A stretch of 64,000 nucleotides of DNA from Marinicella sediminis (GCF_002000055.1 NZ_MVBD01000006.1:1-64000), one strand, 5' to 3'. Counted from the first letter of the stretch, positions 7,016 through 17,063 are shown. The notes: generated by a model not told the origin, from the sequence alone. Program-made: numbers and translations.

Positions 7016-7042
7016 GCACCAGTAAAACATATGTGAGACACA

Positions 7043-7468
7043 ATGAAACCGAACCAACAGAGCGATACCCTGATAAAGTTGTGGGCCCAAACCACTGCCA
7101 TCACCCGGAAATTGGATGCCAGTTTAGGTGCGGTACATGGCATTGGCTTTGCTGAATATATGCTGATGCATCGCTTGCATCTGGCTGCTCAACACACGAT
7201 GCGCCGGATTGACCTGGCTCATGAGTTGTGTCGTTCAGCCTCAGGAGTAACCAAGATGCTCAATCCGATGGAAAAAATTGGTCTGGTGGCCAAAGACATC
7301 AACCCCAGAGATGCCCGGGTCAGCCTGGTCAAGCTCACTGCCACCGGCGAGCAAACTTATCAACAGGCCAGCAACACCCTGAACCAAATATCTGCCGAGG
7401 TGTTCAGCCACATCGACAGCGCTGATACCGGGACAATGCATGGACTGGTGGCCGGCTTAAAACCATAA
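7043..7468 (+). CDS. MarR-family transcriptional regulator
   Basis: A 141-residue winged-helix protein: dimerisation helices at the N-terminus, recognition helix around residues 65-85 (IDLAHELCRSASGVTKMLNP) and a wing with DPRDARV-like character (INPRDARVSLVKLT). Proteins of this family usually repress adjacent efflux genes and release DNA on binding small phenolic or drug-like ligands. It is 132 bp upstream of an RND adaptor/pump pair on the same strand and has its own promoter, so local control of that pump is the simplest reading. Ligand unknown. Confidence 0.9.
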   Translation: MKPNQQSDTLIKLWAQTTAITRKLDASLGAVHGIGFAEYMLMHRLHLAAQHTMRRIDLAHELCRSASGVTKMLNPMEKIGLVAKDINPRDARVSLVKLTATGEQTYQQASNTLNQISAEVFSHIDSADTGTMHGLVAGLKP

Positions 7469-7600
7469 GCATTTTTCATGACAGATGGCCGTATCAGCTG
7501 ATCATAAAATCAATTAAAATAGGTCAGTATAAACCGCAAAACCGGTACAGCAGTTAGGGGACTGTTGGTTTTTAATAGCAGCAAACAATTGGATCAAACC

Positions 7601-8797
7601 ATGGAAAAAACCAGTCATCAAACCAAACAACCAGGCTTCCTCAAAAGGCTGCTGCCCATCGTCATCATCCTGGTGGTGGTGTTTGTTCTGCTCAATGTCA
7701 TGAAATCCATGAAAACCGAGCCAGTCAGAATACCCGATAAACCTGTCGGCTTTCTGGTAGAAACCGCCCAACTTAAACCCACTGATGTAACCGTTTTTGT
7801 GGCCTCCCAGGGTACCTTACAGGCCAAGCGGCAAATCAACCTGACCAGTGAAATCACTGGACGGGTACTGAACATGAGCCCTGCATTCATCGCTGGTGGC
7901 ATGTTTACCAAAGGTGATGTACTGGTACAACTGGATCCAGCTGATTACCAGGTGGCCGTGGCCCGGGCCGAAGCCAGCCTGGCCAGTGCTCAGGCCAGCC
8001 TGGATCTGGAACAAGCCAAATCTGATCAGGCCAAAAAAGACTGGCAGTCATTCGGCAAAACCGGTCAACCCAGTGATCTGTTGCTGAACATTCCCCAGCT
8101 GGATGGCGCCAAAGCAGGCCTTAAAGCTGCCCAGGCTGACCTGCAAAAGGCCCGCAGGGATTTACAAAAAACAGCCATCAAAGCCCCCTTTACTGGCACC
8201 GTGATCAGTAAGTCTGTGGACCTGGGCCAGTATGTGGGGATGGCAGGCTTGTTGGGGGTGATCGCCGGCACCGAAGTGGCAGAAGTCCGGCTACCCCTGA
8301 GTAATGACGAAGTAAGCAAACTGCATCTCATGCAGCGCTCACTGGAAGATGAGCCATTGGCAGTGAGCTTCCTGAATGACCACAATGAAACCGTGGCCAG
8401 CGGTCAGATCAGACGCATGGAAGCGACCAAAGACAGTCGCACCCTGATGAATTATGCGGTGGCAGAAATTCAGGATCCTTTTGTCCTGGGTCTGCGCATC
8501 AATGGCTTTTTACAGGCCCGCATCACCGGCCACACCCACCAAAATGTGTTTGCCATTCCCAGCGCCTGGATGATGCCCAATGATCAACTGGCCGTTTATA
8601 CACCAGGGGGCAAGCTGGCCATCAAACAGGTCCGGGTGGCCTATAAAACCGATGATTATTTTTATGTCGATCAGGGCATTGACCAGACCGACCTGATCAT
8701 CACCACGCCAATTCAGGCACCGACCGAAGGCATGCTGCTCAGACGGGCAGATCAAGCGGCTGAAACACCGGCCATGAACGAACAGGCAGCCTCATGA
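7601..8797 (+). CDS. RND efflux periplasmic adaptor (membrane fusion protein)
   Basis: An HlyD/AcrA-type adaptor joining an inner-membrane RND pump to an outer-membrane channel. An N-terminal membrane anchor (LLPIVIILVVVFVLLNVM) is followed by the split lipoyl-like domain (SEITGRVLNMSP and KAPFTGTVISKSVDLGQYV), an alanine-rich coiled coil rich in AQASLDLEQAK repeats, and beta-barrel and membrane-proximal domains. I prefer the ATG at MEKTSHQ (398 residues); an upstream TTG after an AGGGG would add 12 residues. The stop overlaps the pump gene's ATG (ATGA). No outer-membrane factor gene is adjacent, so a TolC-like protein encoded elsewhere is needed. Confidence 0.9.
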   Translation: MEKTSHQTKQPGFLKRLLPIVIILVVVFVLLNVMKSMKTEPVRIPDKPVGFLVETAQLKPTDVTVFVASQGTLQAKRQINLTSEITGRVLNMSPAFIAGGMFTKGDVLVQLDPADYQVAVARAEASLASAQASLDLEQAKSDQAKKDWQSFGKTGQPSDLLLNIPQLDGAKAGLKAAQADLQKARRDLQKTAIKAPFTGTVISKSVDLGQYVGMAGLLGVIAGTEVAEVRLPLSNDEVSKLHLMQRSLEDEPLAVSFLNDHNETVASGQIRRMEATKDSRTLMNYAVAEIQDPFVLGLRINGFLQARITGHTHQNVFAIPSAWMMPNDQLAVYTPGGKLAIKQVRVAYKTDDYFYVDQGIDQTDLIITTPIQAPTEGMLLRRADQAAETPAMNEQAAS

Positions 8798-11700
8798 AAA
8801 AGTCCTGGGACAGTGGCATCATTTACTGGTTTGCCAGCAATCCGGTGGCGGCCAACCTGTTGATGGTGTGTTTGCTCATCGGAGGTTTGTACACTGCCTA
8901 TACCCTGAAAAAAGAAATGTTTCCGACCACTTCAATCAACCAGGTGCAGGTCACCATGGCCTATCCGGGAGCGGCACCGGATGAGGTGGAAAAAGGCATT
9001 TGTACCAAAATAGAAGACGCCGTCACCGGCCTGGAAGGCATTGACAAAACCACCTGTGTGGCCAACGAAGGCTTTGCCCGGGCCAACATCGAAATCGGCA
9101 GCGATTATGATGTGAAAAACGTCATGGCAGAGATCAAGAACCGGGTCGATGGCATCAATTCCTTCCCTGAACAGGCGGAAAAACCCATCATCAATGAAAT
9201 CATCATTCAACAACCCGTGATCAGGGTTTCCGTTTATGGACCAGTACCCGAAAAAGAGTTGTTGCTGGCTGCTCAGGACATCCGCGATGACATCATTGAC
9301 TTACCTGGCGTTTCCATGGCCTCTCTTTCCGGAAACCGTGAGTATGAAATCGCCATTGAGATCAGAGAAAACACACTGCGCCAGTATCAGCTGACCTTTG
9401 ATGAAATCGCCCATGCCCTGCGCAGTGCTTCACTGGACCTGCCTGGGGGTTCGATTAAAACCGATCGGGGTGATGTGTTGTTACGTGCAGTCGGTCAGTC
9501 CTACACCGGTACTGATTTTGCCAAAACTGTCATCCGCACCAACCCCGATGGATCCCGCTTGTTGCTGGAAGACATTGCCATCATCAAAGATGCATTTGTT
9601 GAAGACACAGAGCCAGGACAGTTTGATGGCAAGTCAGCCATCAATATCACAGTCAATTCAGTGGAAAGTGAATCCATCATTGAAATTTCAAATCAGGTCC
9701 TGAAGTATGTTTCAGCCAAGCAAAACACCATGCCGGATAACATGTCTTTAAGTACCTGGTCTGACACCTCACACTACGTGCGGGGAAGGCTGGACATGAT
9801 GGAAAGGAATATTATGCAGGGTGCTGTACTGGTGTTACTCATCTTGACTTTGTTTCTGCGTTTAAAAGTGGCCTTTTGGGTGATGGTTGGCCTACCTGTG
9901 GCATTTTTGGGTGCATTTCTGTTTTTACCGGTTGCTGACGTCACCATCAACATGCTCAGTATGTTCGGATTCATTGTCGTACTGGGTATTGTGGTCGATG
10001 ATGCCATTGTCATTGGCGAAAGCGCTTATGCGGAAATCCAGCACAAAGGTCATTCCCTGAAAAACGTGGTGGTGGGCGCTCAAAAAGTCGCCACCCCGGC
10101 GACATTTGGGGTGCTGACCACCATCGCCGCCTTTGTCCCCATGTTGTTTGTCGGCACCCTGTTTGGCTCCTTTTTTGAAGCCATCGGCTGGGTGGTCATT
10201 CTGTGCCTGATATTCTCGCTGGTGGAATCCAAGCTGATCCTGCCGGCGCATCTGGCTCACATGAAATCAGCCGACATCGGCACCGACAACCCGGGACCAC
10301 TGCTGAGGCTGCAACGCCAGGTCAACCACGGTCTGGAATGGGTGATCAAACACCAGTACCGGCCAACCATTGGCAAGGCCATACGCCGGCCGGGGTTGAC
10401 CCTCACGGTGTTTGTCGGCATCTTCGTATTGGCCATTGGCTTAATGGTGAATGGGCTGGTGCGCTTTGTGATGATGCCGGATTTTGTCTCAGATTTTGTC
10501 CAGGCCGATTTCGCCATGGCCCAGGGTACGCCCAAAGACCGCAGCACGGAAGTACTGCACCACATAGAACAGGCCCTGGTAAGACTGGATCGCGACGTCA
10601 GTCAGTCTGTAGGTAAAGAGCAAGGCGCCGTCTATACACACAGGTTTTCAGTACTTGACTCTCAAGTTTCCGGTCGGGTGGTTGTGGAATTGGTCAAAGA
10701 TGAAAACGCGGTGATCGACGGCAAGGAAATGCTGCGCCGCTGGACCGAATACATCGGAGAAATTCCCGGTGCCAGACAAATTGGAACCCTGTCATTATCC
10801 GGTCCTGGTCAGGGTCCTGATGTGAGCCTGAAACTGGTGGGCAGTGACACCGAGGAACTGCGCCTGGCTGCTGAAGTCATTGCCGACAAACTGCGTGAAT
10901 TTGATGGCGTCTCAGATGTCAGGAATTCCATGGAGATGGGTAAAGACGAAATAGAGTTCTCCATCAAGCCCCTGGGTGAAACCCTGGGACTCACGCAAAG
11001 CGACCTCGGCCGACAGATCAGACAGGCCTACTATGGCGAAGAAGTTCAGCGCCTGCAACGCGGCAATGATGAAGTCAAAGTGATGCTGCGATATGACCGC
11101 AACACCCGTGAGTCATTGCGCTCACTGGATGAATTGCGCATCCGCACCGCACAGGGCGATGAAGTGCCCCTGAGTACAGTGGCCGAGGTCAAACTGGGCA
11201 AAGCCGCCAATGCCATAGAACGGGTCAACCGCAAACGCGCCGCCCGCATCTCCGCTATGGTTGACAAAGCCATCGCTGACCCGCAAACCATTGTTGGTCA
11301 ATTGATGCCTGAACCTGACAATCCAATCGTTCCGGAATATCCAGGAGTCGATTATGACCTTGATGGCAATACAAAAGAAATGACCAATTTACAAAATAAC
11401 CTGGGCATTGGTATGCTGGCCGCTGTGTTGTTAATCTATGTGCTGCTGGCCATTCCTCTGAAATCTTACGCCCAACCCCTGATCATCATGCTGGTGATCC
11501 CATTTGGCATCACCGGGGCCATCGTCGGCCACCTGTTGCTGGGCATGACCTTCAGTATGATGTCAATTTTCGGGGTGATCGCCCTGACCGGGGTGGTGGT
11601 CAATGACTCACTGGTGATGGTTGATTACATCAACAAGGAACGCAGCGAAGGTGTCGACATCATCACCGCGGTCAAGCATGCCGGTTCTAAGCGCTTTCGC

Positions 11701-11946
11701 GCCATCCTGTTGACTTCGCTGACCACCTTCTTTGGCCTGTTGCCTATCATGTTTGAACAGTCTTTGCAGGCCAAGGTGATTATCCCCATGGCGGTGTCGC
11801 TGGCCTTCGGCATCCTGTTCGCCACGGTGATCACGTTGATTCTGATTCCATCATTGTATGCCATCCTGGAACGTTTTAAACAACGTTTCAGCTTGAAACC
11901 CCGTCAACGCCAGATTTCCACAGCTTCACCAGCGGCGGCCAAATGA
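8794..11946 (+). CDS. RND-family efflux permease (AcrB/MMPL-type pump)
   Basis: A 1050-residue proton-driven inner-membrane pump with the two-fold RND plan: TM1, a large periplasmic loop, TM2-6, TM7, a second loop, TM8-12. The TM4 proton-relay motif (VVDDAIVIGE, near residue 400) has the paired aspartates, and the second half has the equivalent GVVVNDSLVMVDYIN. The export substrate cannot be read from sequence; the family covers drugs, lipids and other amphiphiles. It is translationally coupled to the adaptor gene. Confidence 0.93.
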   Translation: MKKSWDSGIIYWFASNPVAANLLMVCLLIGGLYTAYTLKKEMFPTTSINQVQVTMAYPGAAPDEVEKGICTKIEDAVTGLEGIDKTTCVANEGFARANIEIGSDYDVKNVMAEIKNRVDGINSFPEQAEKPIINEIIIQQPVIRVSVYGPVPEKELLLAAQDIRDDIIDLPGVSMASLSGNREYEIAIEIRENTLRQYQLTFDEIAHALRSASLDLPGGSIKTDRGDVLLRAVGQSYTGTDFAKTVIRTNPDGSRLLLEDIAIIKDAFVEDTEPGQFDGKSAINITVNSVESESIIEISNQVLKYVSAKQNTMPDNMSLSTWSDTSHYVRGRLDMMERNIMQGAVLVLLILTLFLRLKVAFWVMVGLPVAFLGAFLFLPVADVTINMLSMFGFIVVLGIVVDDAIVIGESAYAEIQHKGHSLKNVVVGAQKVATPATFGVLTTIAAFVPMLFVGTLFGSFFEAIGWVVILCLIFSLVESKLILPAHLAHMKSADIGTDNPGPLLRLQRQVNHGLEWVIKHQYRPTIGKAIRRPGLTLTVFVGIFVLAIGLMVNGLVRFVMMPDFVSDFVQADFAMAQGTPKDRSTEVLHHIEQALVRLDRDVSQSVGKEQGAVYTHRFSVLDSQVSGRVVVELVKDENAVIDGKEMLRRWTEYIGEIPGARQIGTLSLSGPGQGPDVSLKLVGSDTEELRLAAEVIADKLREFDGVSDVRNSMEMGKDEIEFSIKPLGETLGLTQSDLGRQIRQAYYGEEVQRLQRGNDEVKVMLRYDRNTRESLRSLDELRIRTAQGDEVPLSTVAEVKLGKAANAIERVNRKRAARISAMVDKAIADPQTIVGQLMPEPDNPIVPEYPGVDYDLDGNTKEMTNLQNNLGIGMLAAVLLIYVLLAIPLKSYAQPLIIMLVIPFGITGAIVGHLLLGMTFSMMSIFGVIALTGVVVNDSLVMVDYINKERSEGVDIITAVKHAGSKRFRAILLTSLTTFFGLLPIMFEQSLQAKVIIPMAVSLAFGILFATVITLILIPSLYAILERFKQRFSLKPRQRQISTASPAAAK

Positions 11947-12131
11947 ACGGCTCGATTCTGAATTGTATGAATAAGGACAGGTTTTTATAATATCAGGACC
12001 AAATGAGGCCATCAGGTCACTTGGACTTGATCGGCAGGTATTAATTATCTAATATGCACTCCCATGACCCGCGACCATACCTGTTGGAACTGCGGGTATT
12101 TGAGGTTTAGTTTTTTGATGGAGACTGATAG

Positions 12132-12452
12132 ATGAAAACCCTTTTTAATTCGACCTTATTCAGTTCGGTGATGATGCTCGTTGTTAGCCAGCAAACTTCG
12201 GCTTTTGGAGCAGACCCCGGTCTGGGTGACGTTAAGGTATGCCAACATGTGCATGTGAATGGCACAATTGAAAGTCAATACGCAACCGTTCAGGCCCCTC
12301 AGTCTTGTCCTGCTTTTTCCCATTATAAATTTGTTGATGGCGTGAACAGGCTGTTTATCCACACGGAAACTGTCACTGAAGTCATCCCCAAAATGAGTGA
12401 CCCTTCCAGTCCCACCTGTTACAACACATATGTATTGTTACCCGGTGATTGA
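12132..12452 (+). CDS. Small secreted cysteine protein, paralogue A
   Basis: 106 residues with a signal peptide (LFSSVMMLVVSQQTSAFG) and a mature part starting ADPGLGDVKVCQHVH. Shared with the next gene: PGLGDV, VC.HVH, an AxQSCP motif, and a tail N/SPTCxN followed by LLP. The three mature cysteines are in matching positions, so at least one disulphide or an intermolecular bond is possible after export. I do not recognise the family. The nearest same-strand neighbours are its paralogue and a large sensor protein. Confidence 0.75.
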   Translation: MKTLFNSTLFSSVMMLVVSQQTSAFGADPGLGDVKVCQHVHVNGTIESQYATVQAPQSCPAFSHYKFVDGVNRLFIHTETVTEVIPKMSDPSSPTCYNTYVLLPGD

Positions 12453-12540
12453 TCCAGTTTCAGAATGTAAAAAAACTGCAACCGCTGCATTGAAAACCTG
12501 GATTGGTTGTTCGGTGAGCAATGACACAAAGGAGTCCAAA

Positions 12541-12849
12541 ATGAAATACACTTTATCTTTAACTGTTATGTTGATATTGGTAATTGCCAATGACGTACAA
12601 GCGTTCCCCGCCGATCCAGGCTTGGGTGATGTCATCGTATGCCGTCACGTGCACGAAGATGGTCAAATCGAACAATTTGCCGTTGTTCAGGCAACTCAAT
12701 CCTGCCCGCCATATGTAGAGCAAGTCTCAATCAATGGGCAAATATACACCATTACAACAACCATGGACGGCAGCTGGTCTTCTCCACCCAAGCAAGATCA
12801 ATCCAACCCAACTTGCTGGAATGAAGAAATTTTGCTGCCAACTGATTGA
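12541..12849 (+). CDS. Small secreted cysteine protein, paralogue B
   Basis: 102 residues from the ATG that follows an AAGGAG ribosome-binding site; longer frames upstream overlap paralogue A and are unlikely. The signal peptide (YTLSLTVMLILVIANDVQA) is followed by FPADPGLGDVIVCRHVHEDG and the same three-cysteine pattern as paralogue A. The two mature proteins align end to end, so this is a tandem duplication with considerable divergence. The function is unknown. The export signal and conserved cysteines suggest a periplasmic or extracellular role. Confidence 0.77.
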   Translation: MKYTLSLTVMLILVIANDVQAFPADPGLGDVIVCRHVHEDGQIEQFAVVQATQSCPPYVEQVSINGQIYTITTTMDGSWSSPPKQDQSNPTCWNEEILLPTD

Positions 12850-12874
12850 TACGACTGACTGAATCCAATTGTAC

Positions 12875-12912
12875 AAAAGGTCCTTTGTTTCATATATCGA
12901 ACTGGACCTTTT
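12875..12912 (+). terminator. Hairpin after the secreted-protein pair
   Basis: AAAAGGTCC and GGACCTTTT form a 9-bp stem around a 20-base loop, ending in a short T run. The long loop makes it a moderate terminator candidate. It separates the pair from the sensor gene downstream. Confidence 0.5.
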
Positions 12913-13029
12913 ATCTGCCTCCTTTCACTGACTCAACCCCGCTCCGATACAAAAGCGCAGAGGTCTTCTTAACTTGGCATCAACCAGTAAATTGTTATAA
13001 TCCAGTCTTTGTTTGACGGGTGAAATCAT

Positions 13030-16000
13030 TTGAAACGATTGTTCAACGCCTTGATGTTTGCACTGGTGGCATGCCCTGTGATTGCTCAACCAAACAACCA
13101 GGTTTTAGCCCTCAACACCATCATCAAAGCGGCGCTGCAAACCGACGATGGCTTCATTTGGCTGGCCACCTCGACCGCTGTATTTCGCTGGGATGGTCAT
13201 GAACTGTTGTCACTGGCGGATCTGCATGGCAGCGACATCACAACTCAAATCAATGAAATCAAAACCCTGATCAAAGATGATCAGGGGCAATTGTGGGTGG
13301 GCACTCAAAACAACGGTGTATTTAAAATCACAGGCAGTACTGTTCAGGCCATTCACCGCGATGACTTCGCTGTTCAGGTGCACAACAAAATCACCCAAAG
13401 TAACAGTTGGATGTGGTCAGTAACCAATGAAGGGCTGCTTAAATTCAATGAGTCTGAATGGCAGTTCTTCGATTTCAGCAACAACCCTCTGATCAAATCA
13501 GATGGTTACATCATGGACATTGATGCCAGCGGAGACAGTATATATATCCTCAAAACCAATCAGTTGATTGAGTTTGACACCAAACAACAACTGTTTATCA
13601 CTCACCACACGCCCACCGTTGGTTTGTACCGCAGTTTGCGGGTGGACGAGGGCTTTATCCTGGCCTCTGATCAAGGGGTGTTTCATAGTACAGACCTGTT
13701 GGCCTGGGAAAGCATGATAAAGGACCTGGCCGACACCATGATCCGCTCCACCCACAGGATTGATGATCAGATCTGGGTGATCACCATTTTCGATGGCATC
13801 AAACTTTATGATGCAGCACTCAATTCCGTCATTCGGTTCAGTGCAACAGCCGAATCATTTGCACAGCTGTCCAGTAACGCAGTGACTGATTTATTCATTG
13901 ACCACTCCGGTCTTGTCTGGGTGCTTCATTTCAATGGTTCAGTCGACACATTGGATTTGAAGCGCCAGACTTTTGGCCTTAATCAGCTGTCGGCAGGTGC
14001 CATTTGCAACCTGAGTGAATCATATTTGGACATGACTGAAGATGATCAGCATTACTGGATAGCCAGTCAGTCTGGCATCCAAAAAATAAACAAAGAATCA
14101 GGCGAGTGTGAACGCCTTAATCGTGATGATTCCGGTCTGCCGGTATTTGCCAGCAATGTACCTACCACCATTGCTCATAGCCCCGAAACCGGTGTTCTGA
14201 TAGGCAGTTCGAATGGCATCCATCAAATCAACGAAGCCGATCACATTGTTTTATTCAATGATGACATCCGTTTGATCAATTTCATCAACCAATCCAGGGA
14301 CCGGTGGTTTACCGGTGGTCTTGACGGGCTGTTTCTGATCAACACCGAAGCCCAACAAGTTGAACGCATTCCGGGATCTGAAAACACAGAGTTCTATGAC
14401 CTGACCCACTCTTCATTCACTGAAGCCTGGTATTTTGCCTCCAACAAGGGTCTATACAGATTCAAAGGTGGCCAACTGATGCCATTGGAATCGATCAATC
14501 AGCAATTGGGTACATCCATAGTGCATGCGGTTTATGCCCACGATGATGATTTGTTTGTGGCCCTGGCAGGAATGGGCCTGGTACAGATCAACCTCAACAC
14601 TGAACACATCAAAAAGTGGTCTGACACTGTACTGGGCAGTGAACGAAACTCACTGGAAATCATTGGTTTTGATGACTCACTGTGGATCGGTACCGATGAT
14701 GGACTGATCAGAACCCGTCTGAACGGTACTGACATCAAACGGTTCACTGTAGACAATGGCTTGCAATCAAACGGCTTTAATCGAAATGCCGGTTTCCTGT
14801 CTCAATCAGGTCAACTTTTTTTGGGTGGGGTCAAAGGCTACAATTTCTTTAATCCCAATGAAATCACCTTTAACCAAACACCACCATTGGTAAATTTCAC
14901 CCGGCTGAAACGGTTCAATGAACCCGTGCTGGTGGCTGAAAAGGGAGGTGAGTTTGCGCTCAATCAAGACCTCAACCAAACGGAAAAACTGGAGTTAACC
15001 CACCGGGATTATGTCATGGCCTTCGAATTTGCGGCCATGGATTTCACTGACCCGGATGACAACCTATACCAGCACAGGCTGTACCCTTTTGAAGACAAAT
15101 GGAATCTGACCCAAGCCAATCAAAGAATGGCCACCTACACCAATCTACCCAGTGGCCAATATGAATTGCAAATTCGGGCCAGCAACAATGAAGGAATATG
15201 GTCAGATGAACCACGAATACTGAACATCACTGTCTTGCCACCACCCTGGCTGACCTGGTGGGCACTGACCAGTTATGTACTCACGGCACTGGGTCTCATG
15301 TATTGGTATGTCCAACGTAAGATCAAGACCAATCAACGCATCGCGGCGATGTTGCGCATTGAAGTGGTTGAGAAAACCAAAGAACTGAGCATTCAGAAAC
15401 AAACGGTTGAATCCCTGCTGGTGAAGAAGAATGAATTATTTTCCAATGTGTCACATGAATTCCGCACACCGCTGACGCTGATCCTTGGACCAATCAAAGA
15501 ACTGCTGACTAAACAAACCGATCAAGCAGATGTAAAAAGCCTGTCCATGATCAACCGCAGTGCCAATCGCTTGCTGTCATTGGTTGAGCAGTTGCTGCAA
15601 ATCGCCAGAGTCAGTGACCTGGATCAAGTCAAAACCCACGCCCAAACCACCCACCAACAGGTGGCCGCCCTGGTCGAGTCATTTCAACACATGGCAAGCA
15701 GCAAGCACATCAACCTGCAACTGTCAGTGAATGAACCTGCCACCATTGATGTCACCGATCAGTACATTGATGCGGTGCTGGGCAACCTGCTGTCCAATGC
15801 CATCAAATACACCCCGTCAGGTGGTTCAGTGTGGGTTTCTGCCTCCACCAGTAAGGACTCGTTGATCATCTGTGTCAAAGACACCGGCGCGGGCCTGACT
15901 GCAAAACAGCAGCAAGACATTTTTAAACGATTCCGCCGGCTGGACTCACATCAGGCCATTGAAGGCATTGGCATTGGTTTATCAGTGGTAGAAGAAGTGG

Positions 16001-16962
16001 TTATGGTCAACAACGGTCAGATCACAGTGGACAGCGAATTGGGGGTGGGCAGTGAGTTTGTTGTCCAGGTGCCTTTGGCTGAGGCGGTGGAGTCACAGGA
16101 ACAAACCCACATCAGTACACTGGTACAACAGCTGCAAAAGGAATCTGGTGAAGTGGAACAGGTAACAGCAGCCAATGGCACCAGTGACACACAGACCGAA
16201 GACGTCACCCTGAACACCGTGCTGGTGATTGAAGACAACCATGACATGCGCCAGCACATCGCCGACATCATCAGCCCTCACTATAATTGTCTGACTGCAG
16301 AAAATGGTGTCAAAGGGGTGGCCGCAGCCATTGAACAGGTACCTGACGTCATCATTTCCGATGTGATGATGCCTGAAATGGATGGTTTCAAGGTGGCTCG
16401 CATCATCCGTGCCGATGAACGCACCTCACACATTCCATTGATGTTACTCACTGCATTGAATGACAAAACCAGCCGCATCAAAGGCTGGCGTGAAAATGTC
16501 GATGCTTACATGACCAAACCATTCGACCGCGATGAATTGCTGATCCAACTGGACAACATGCTCACCATCCGTGACATCCTGAAAAAGAAAGCCGGCCAGG
16601 ACCTCTTTGCTGGTCAGGCCAAGTCTTCTTCATTGCCCAAAAAAGATCAGGAATTTGTCGATCGCCTGAGAAGTCTGATAGCAACACATTTTGCAGATCC
16701 AATGTTGTCGAGGGTAAAACTGGCAGGGCTCATGGCGGTTTCAGACCGGCAGCTACAACGCAAGATCAAAGCCTTGATTGATCAGAACCCCATGGACATG
16801 CTTCGTGAGTTCAGGCTGAATCAGGCCAAAGCCTTACTCAGGGATGGTTACCAGGTCAGTCTGGTGGCTGATGAATGTGGGTTTAACTCCCTGTCATATT
16901 TTTCACAATGCTTCAAAGCCCAGTTTGGCATGTCACCGAAAAAATTTCAGCAAAGCCAATAA
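13030..16962 (+). CDS. Hybrid two-component system protein: propeller, kinase, receiver and AraC output
   Basis: A 1310-residue one-protein signalling system. A signal peptide (residues 1-19) is followed by two-component propeller repeats (about 25-640), a Y_Y_Y domain (about 660-736), one transmembrane helix (about 740-762), a HisKA domain with phospho-acceptor His809 in SHEFRTP, a HATPase domain (about 860-1030), a receiver domain with Asp1111 in SDVMMP, and an AraC helix-turn-helix at about 1205-1308. The sensor is periplasmic and the output cytoplasmic, so the DNA-binding domain is tethered to the membrane. This HTCS layout is best known from Bacteroidetes glycan-use loci, but no glycan enzymes are nearby. 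The start is a TTG. Confidence 0.92.
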   Translation: MKRLFNALMFALVACPVIAQPNNQVLALNTIIKAALQTDDGFIWLATSTAVFRWDGHELLSLADLHGSDITTQINEIKTLIKDDQGQLWVGTQNNGVFKITGSTVQAIHRDDFAVQVHNKITQSNSWMWSVTNEGLLKFNESEWQFFDFSNNPLIKSDGYIMDIDASGDSIYILKTNQLIEFDTKQQLFITHHTPTVGLYRSLRVDEGFILASDQGVFHSTDLLAWESMIKDLADTMIRSTHRIDDQIWVITIFDGIKLYDAALNSVIRFSATAESFAQLSSNAVTDLFIDHSGLVWVLHFNGSVDTLDLKRQTFGLNQLSAGAICNLSESYLDMTEDDQHYWIASQSGIQKINKESGECERLNRDDSGLPVFASNVPTTIAHSPETGVLIGSSNGIHQINEADHIVLFNDDIRLINFINQSRDRWFTGGLDGLFLINTEAQQVERIPGSENTEFYDLTHSSFTEAWYFASNKGLYRFKGGQLMPLESINQQLGTSIVHAVYAHDDDLFVALAGMGLVQINLNTEHIKKWSDTVLGSERNSLEIIGFDDSLWIGTDDGLIRTRLNGTDIKRFTVDNGLQSNGFNRNAGFLSQSGQLFLGGVKGYNFFNPNEITFNQTPPLVNFTRLKRFNEPVLVAEKGGEFALNQDLNQTEKLELTHRDYVMAFEFAAMDFTDPDDNLYQHRLYPFEDKWNLTQANQRMATYTNLPSGQYELQIRASNNEGIWSDEPRILNITVLPPPWLTWWALTSYVLTALGLMYWYVQRKIKTNQRIAAMLRIEVVEKTKELSIQKQTVESLLVKKNELFSNVSHEFRTPLTLILGPIKELLTKQTDQADVKSLSMINRSANRLLSLVEQLLQIARVSDLDQVKTHAQTTHQQVAALVESFQHMASSKHINLQLSVNEPATIDVTDQYIDAVLGNLLSNAIKYTPSGGSVWVSASTSKDSLIICVKDTGAGLTAKQQQDIFKRFRRLDSHQAIEGIGIGLSVVEEVVMVNNGQITVDSELGVGSEFVVQVPLAEAVESQEQTHISTLVQQLQKESGEVEQVTAANGTSDTQTEDVTLNTVLVIEDNHDMRQHIADIISPHYNCLTAENGVKGVAAAIEQVPDVIISDVMMPEMDGFKVARIIRADERTSHIPLMLLTALNDKTSRIKGWRENVDAYMTKPFDRDELLIQLDNMLTIRDILKKKAGQDLFAGQAKSSSLPKKDQEFVDRLRSLIATHFADPMLSRVKLAGLMAVSDRQLQRKIKALIDQNPMDMLREFRLNQAKALLRDGYQVSLVADECGFNSLSYFSQCFKAQFGMSPKKFQQSQ

Positions 16963-17015
16963 CAAAGCAGCCATCAGGCTGCCCATCTGTGGCTCTGTTC
17001 ACCTCAGCAAACACC

Positions 17016-17044
17016 AAAAGCACCACCAGAAAGTGGTGCCTTTG
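17016..17044. terminator. Bidirectional terminator between convergent genes
   Basis: GCACCAC (17020-17026) pairs with GTGGTGC (17033-17039), flanked by AAAA on one side and TTT on the other, so it can work in both directions. It lies between the hybrid sensor gene and the convergent small secreted protein gene. Confidence 0.7.
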
Positions 17045-17063
17045 GTATCCGGCTGTCAGGTTC

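Noticed and set aside
10203-10616. 137-codon plus-strand frame inside the RND pump gene
   Set aside because: It overlaps the pump in another frame; the pump's sequence is conserved throughout and this frame shows no recognisable domain.
12397-12540. Longer start for secreted paralogue B
   Set aside because: It would overlap paralogue A and bury the signal peptide; the ATG after AAGGAG fits better.
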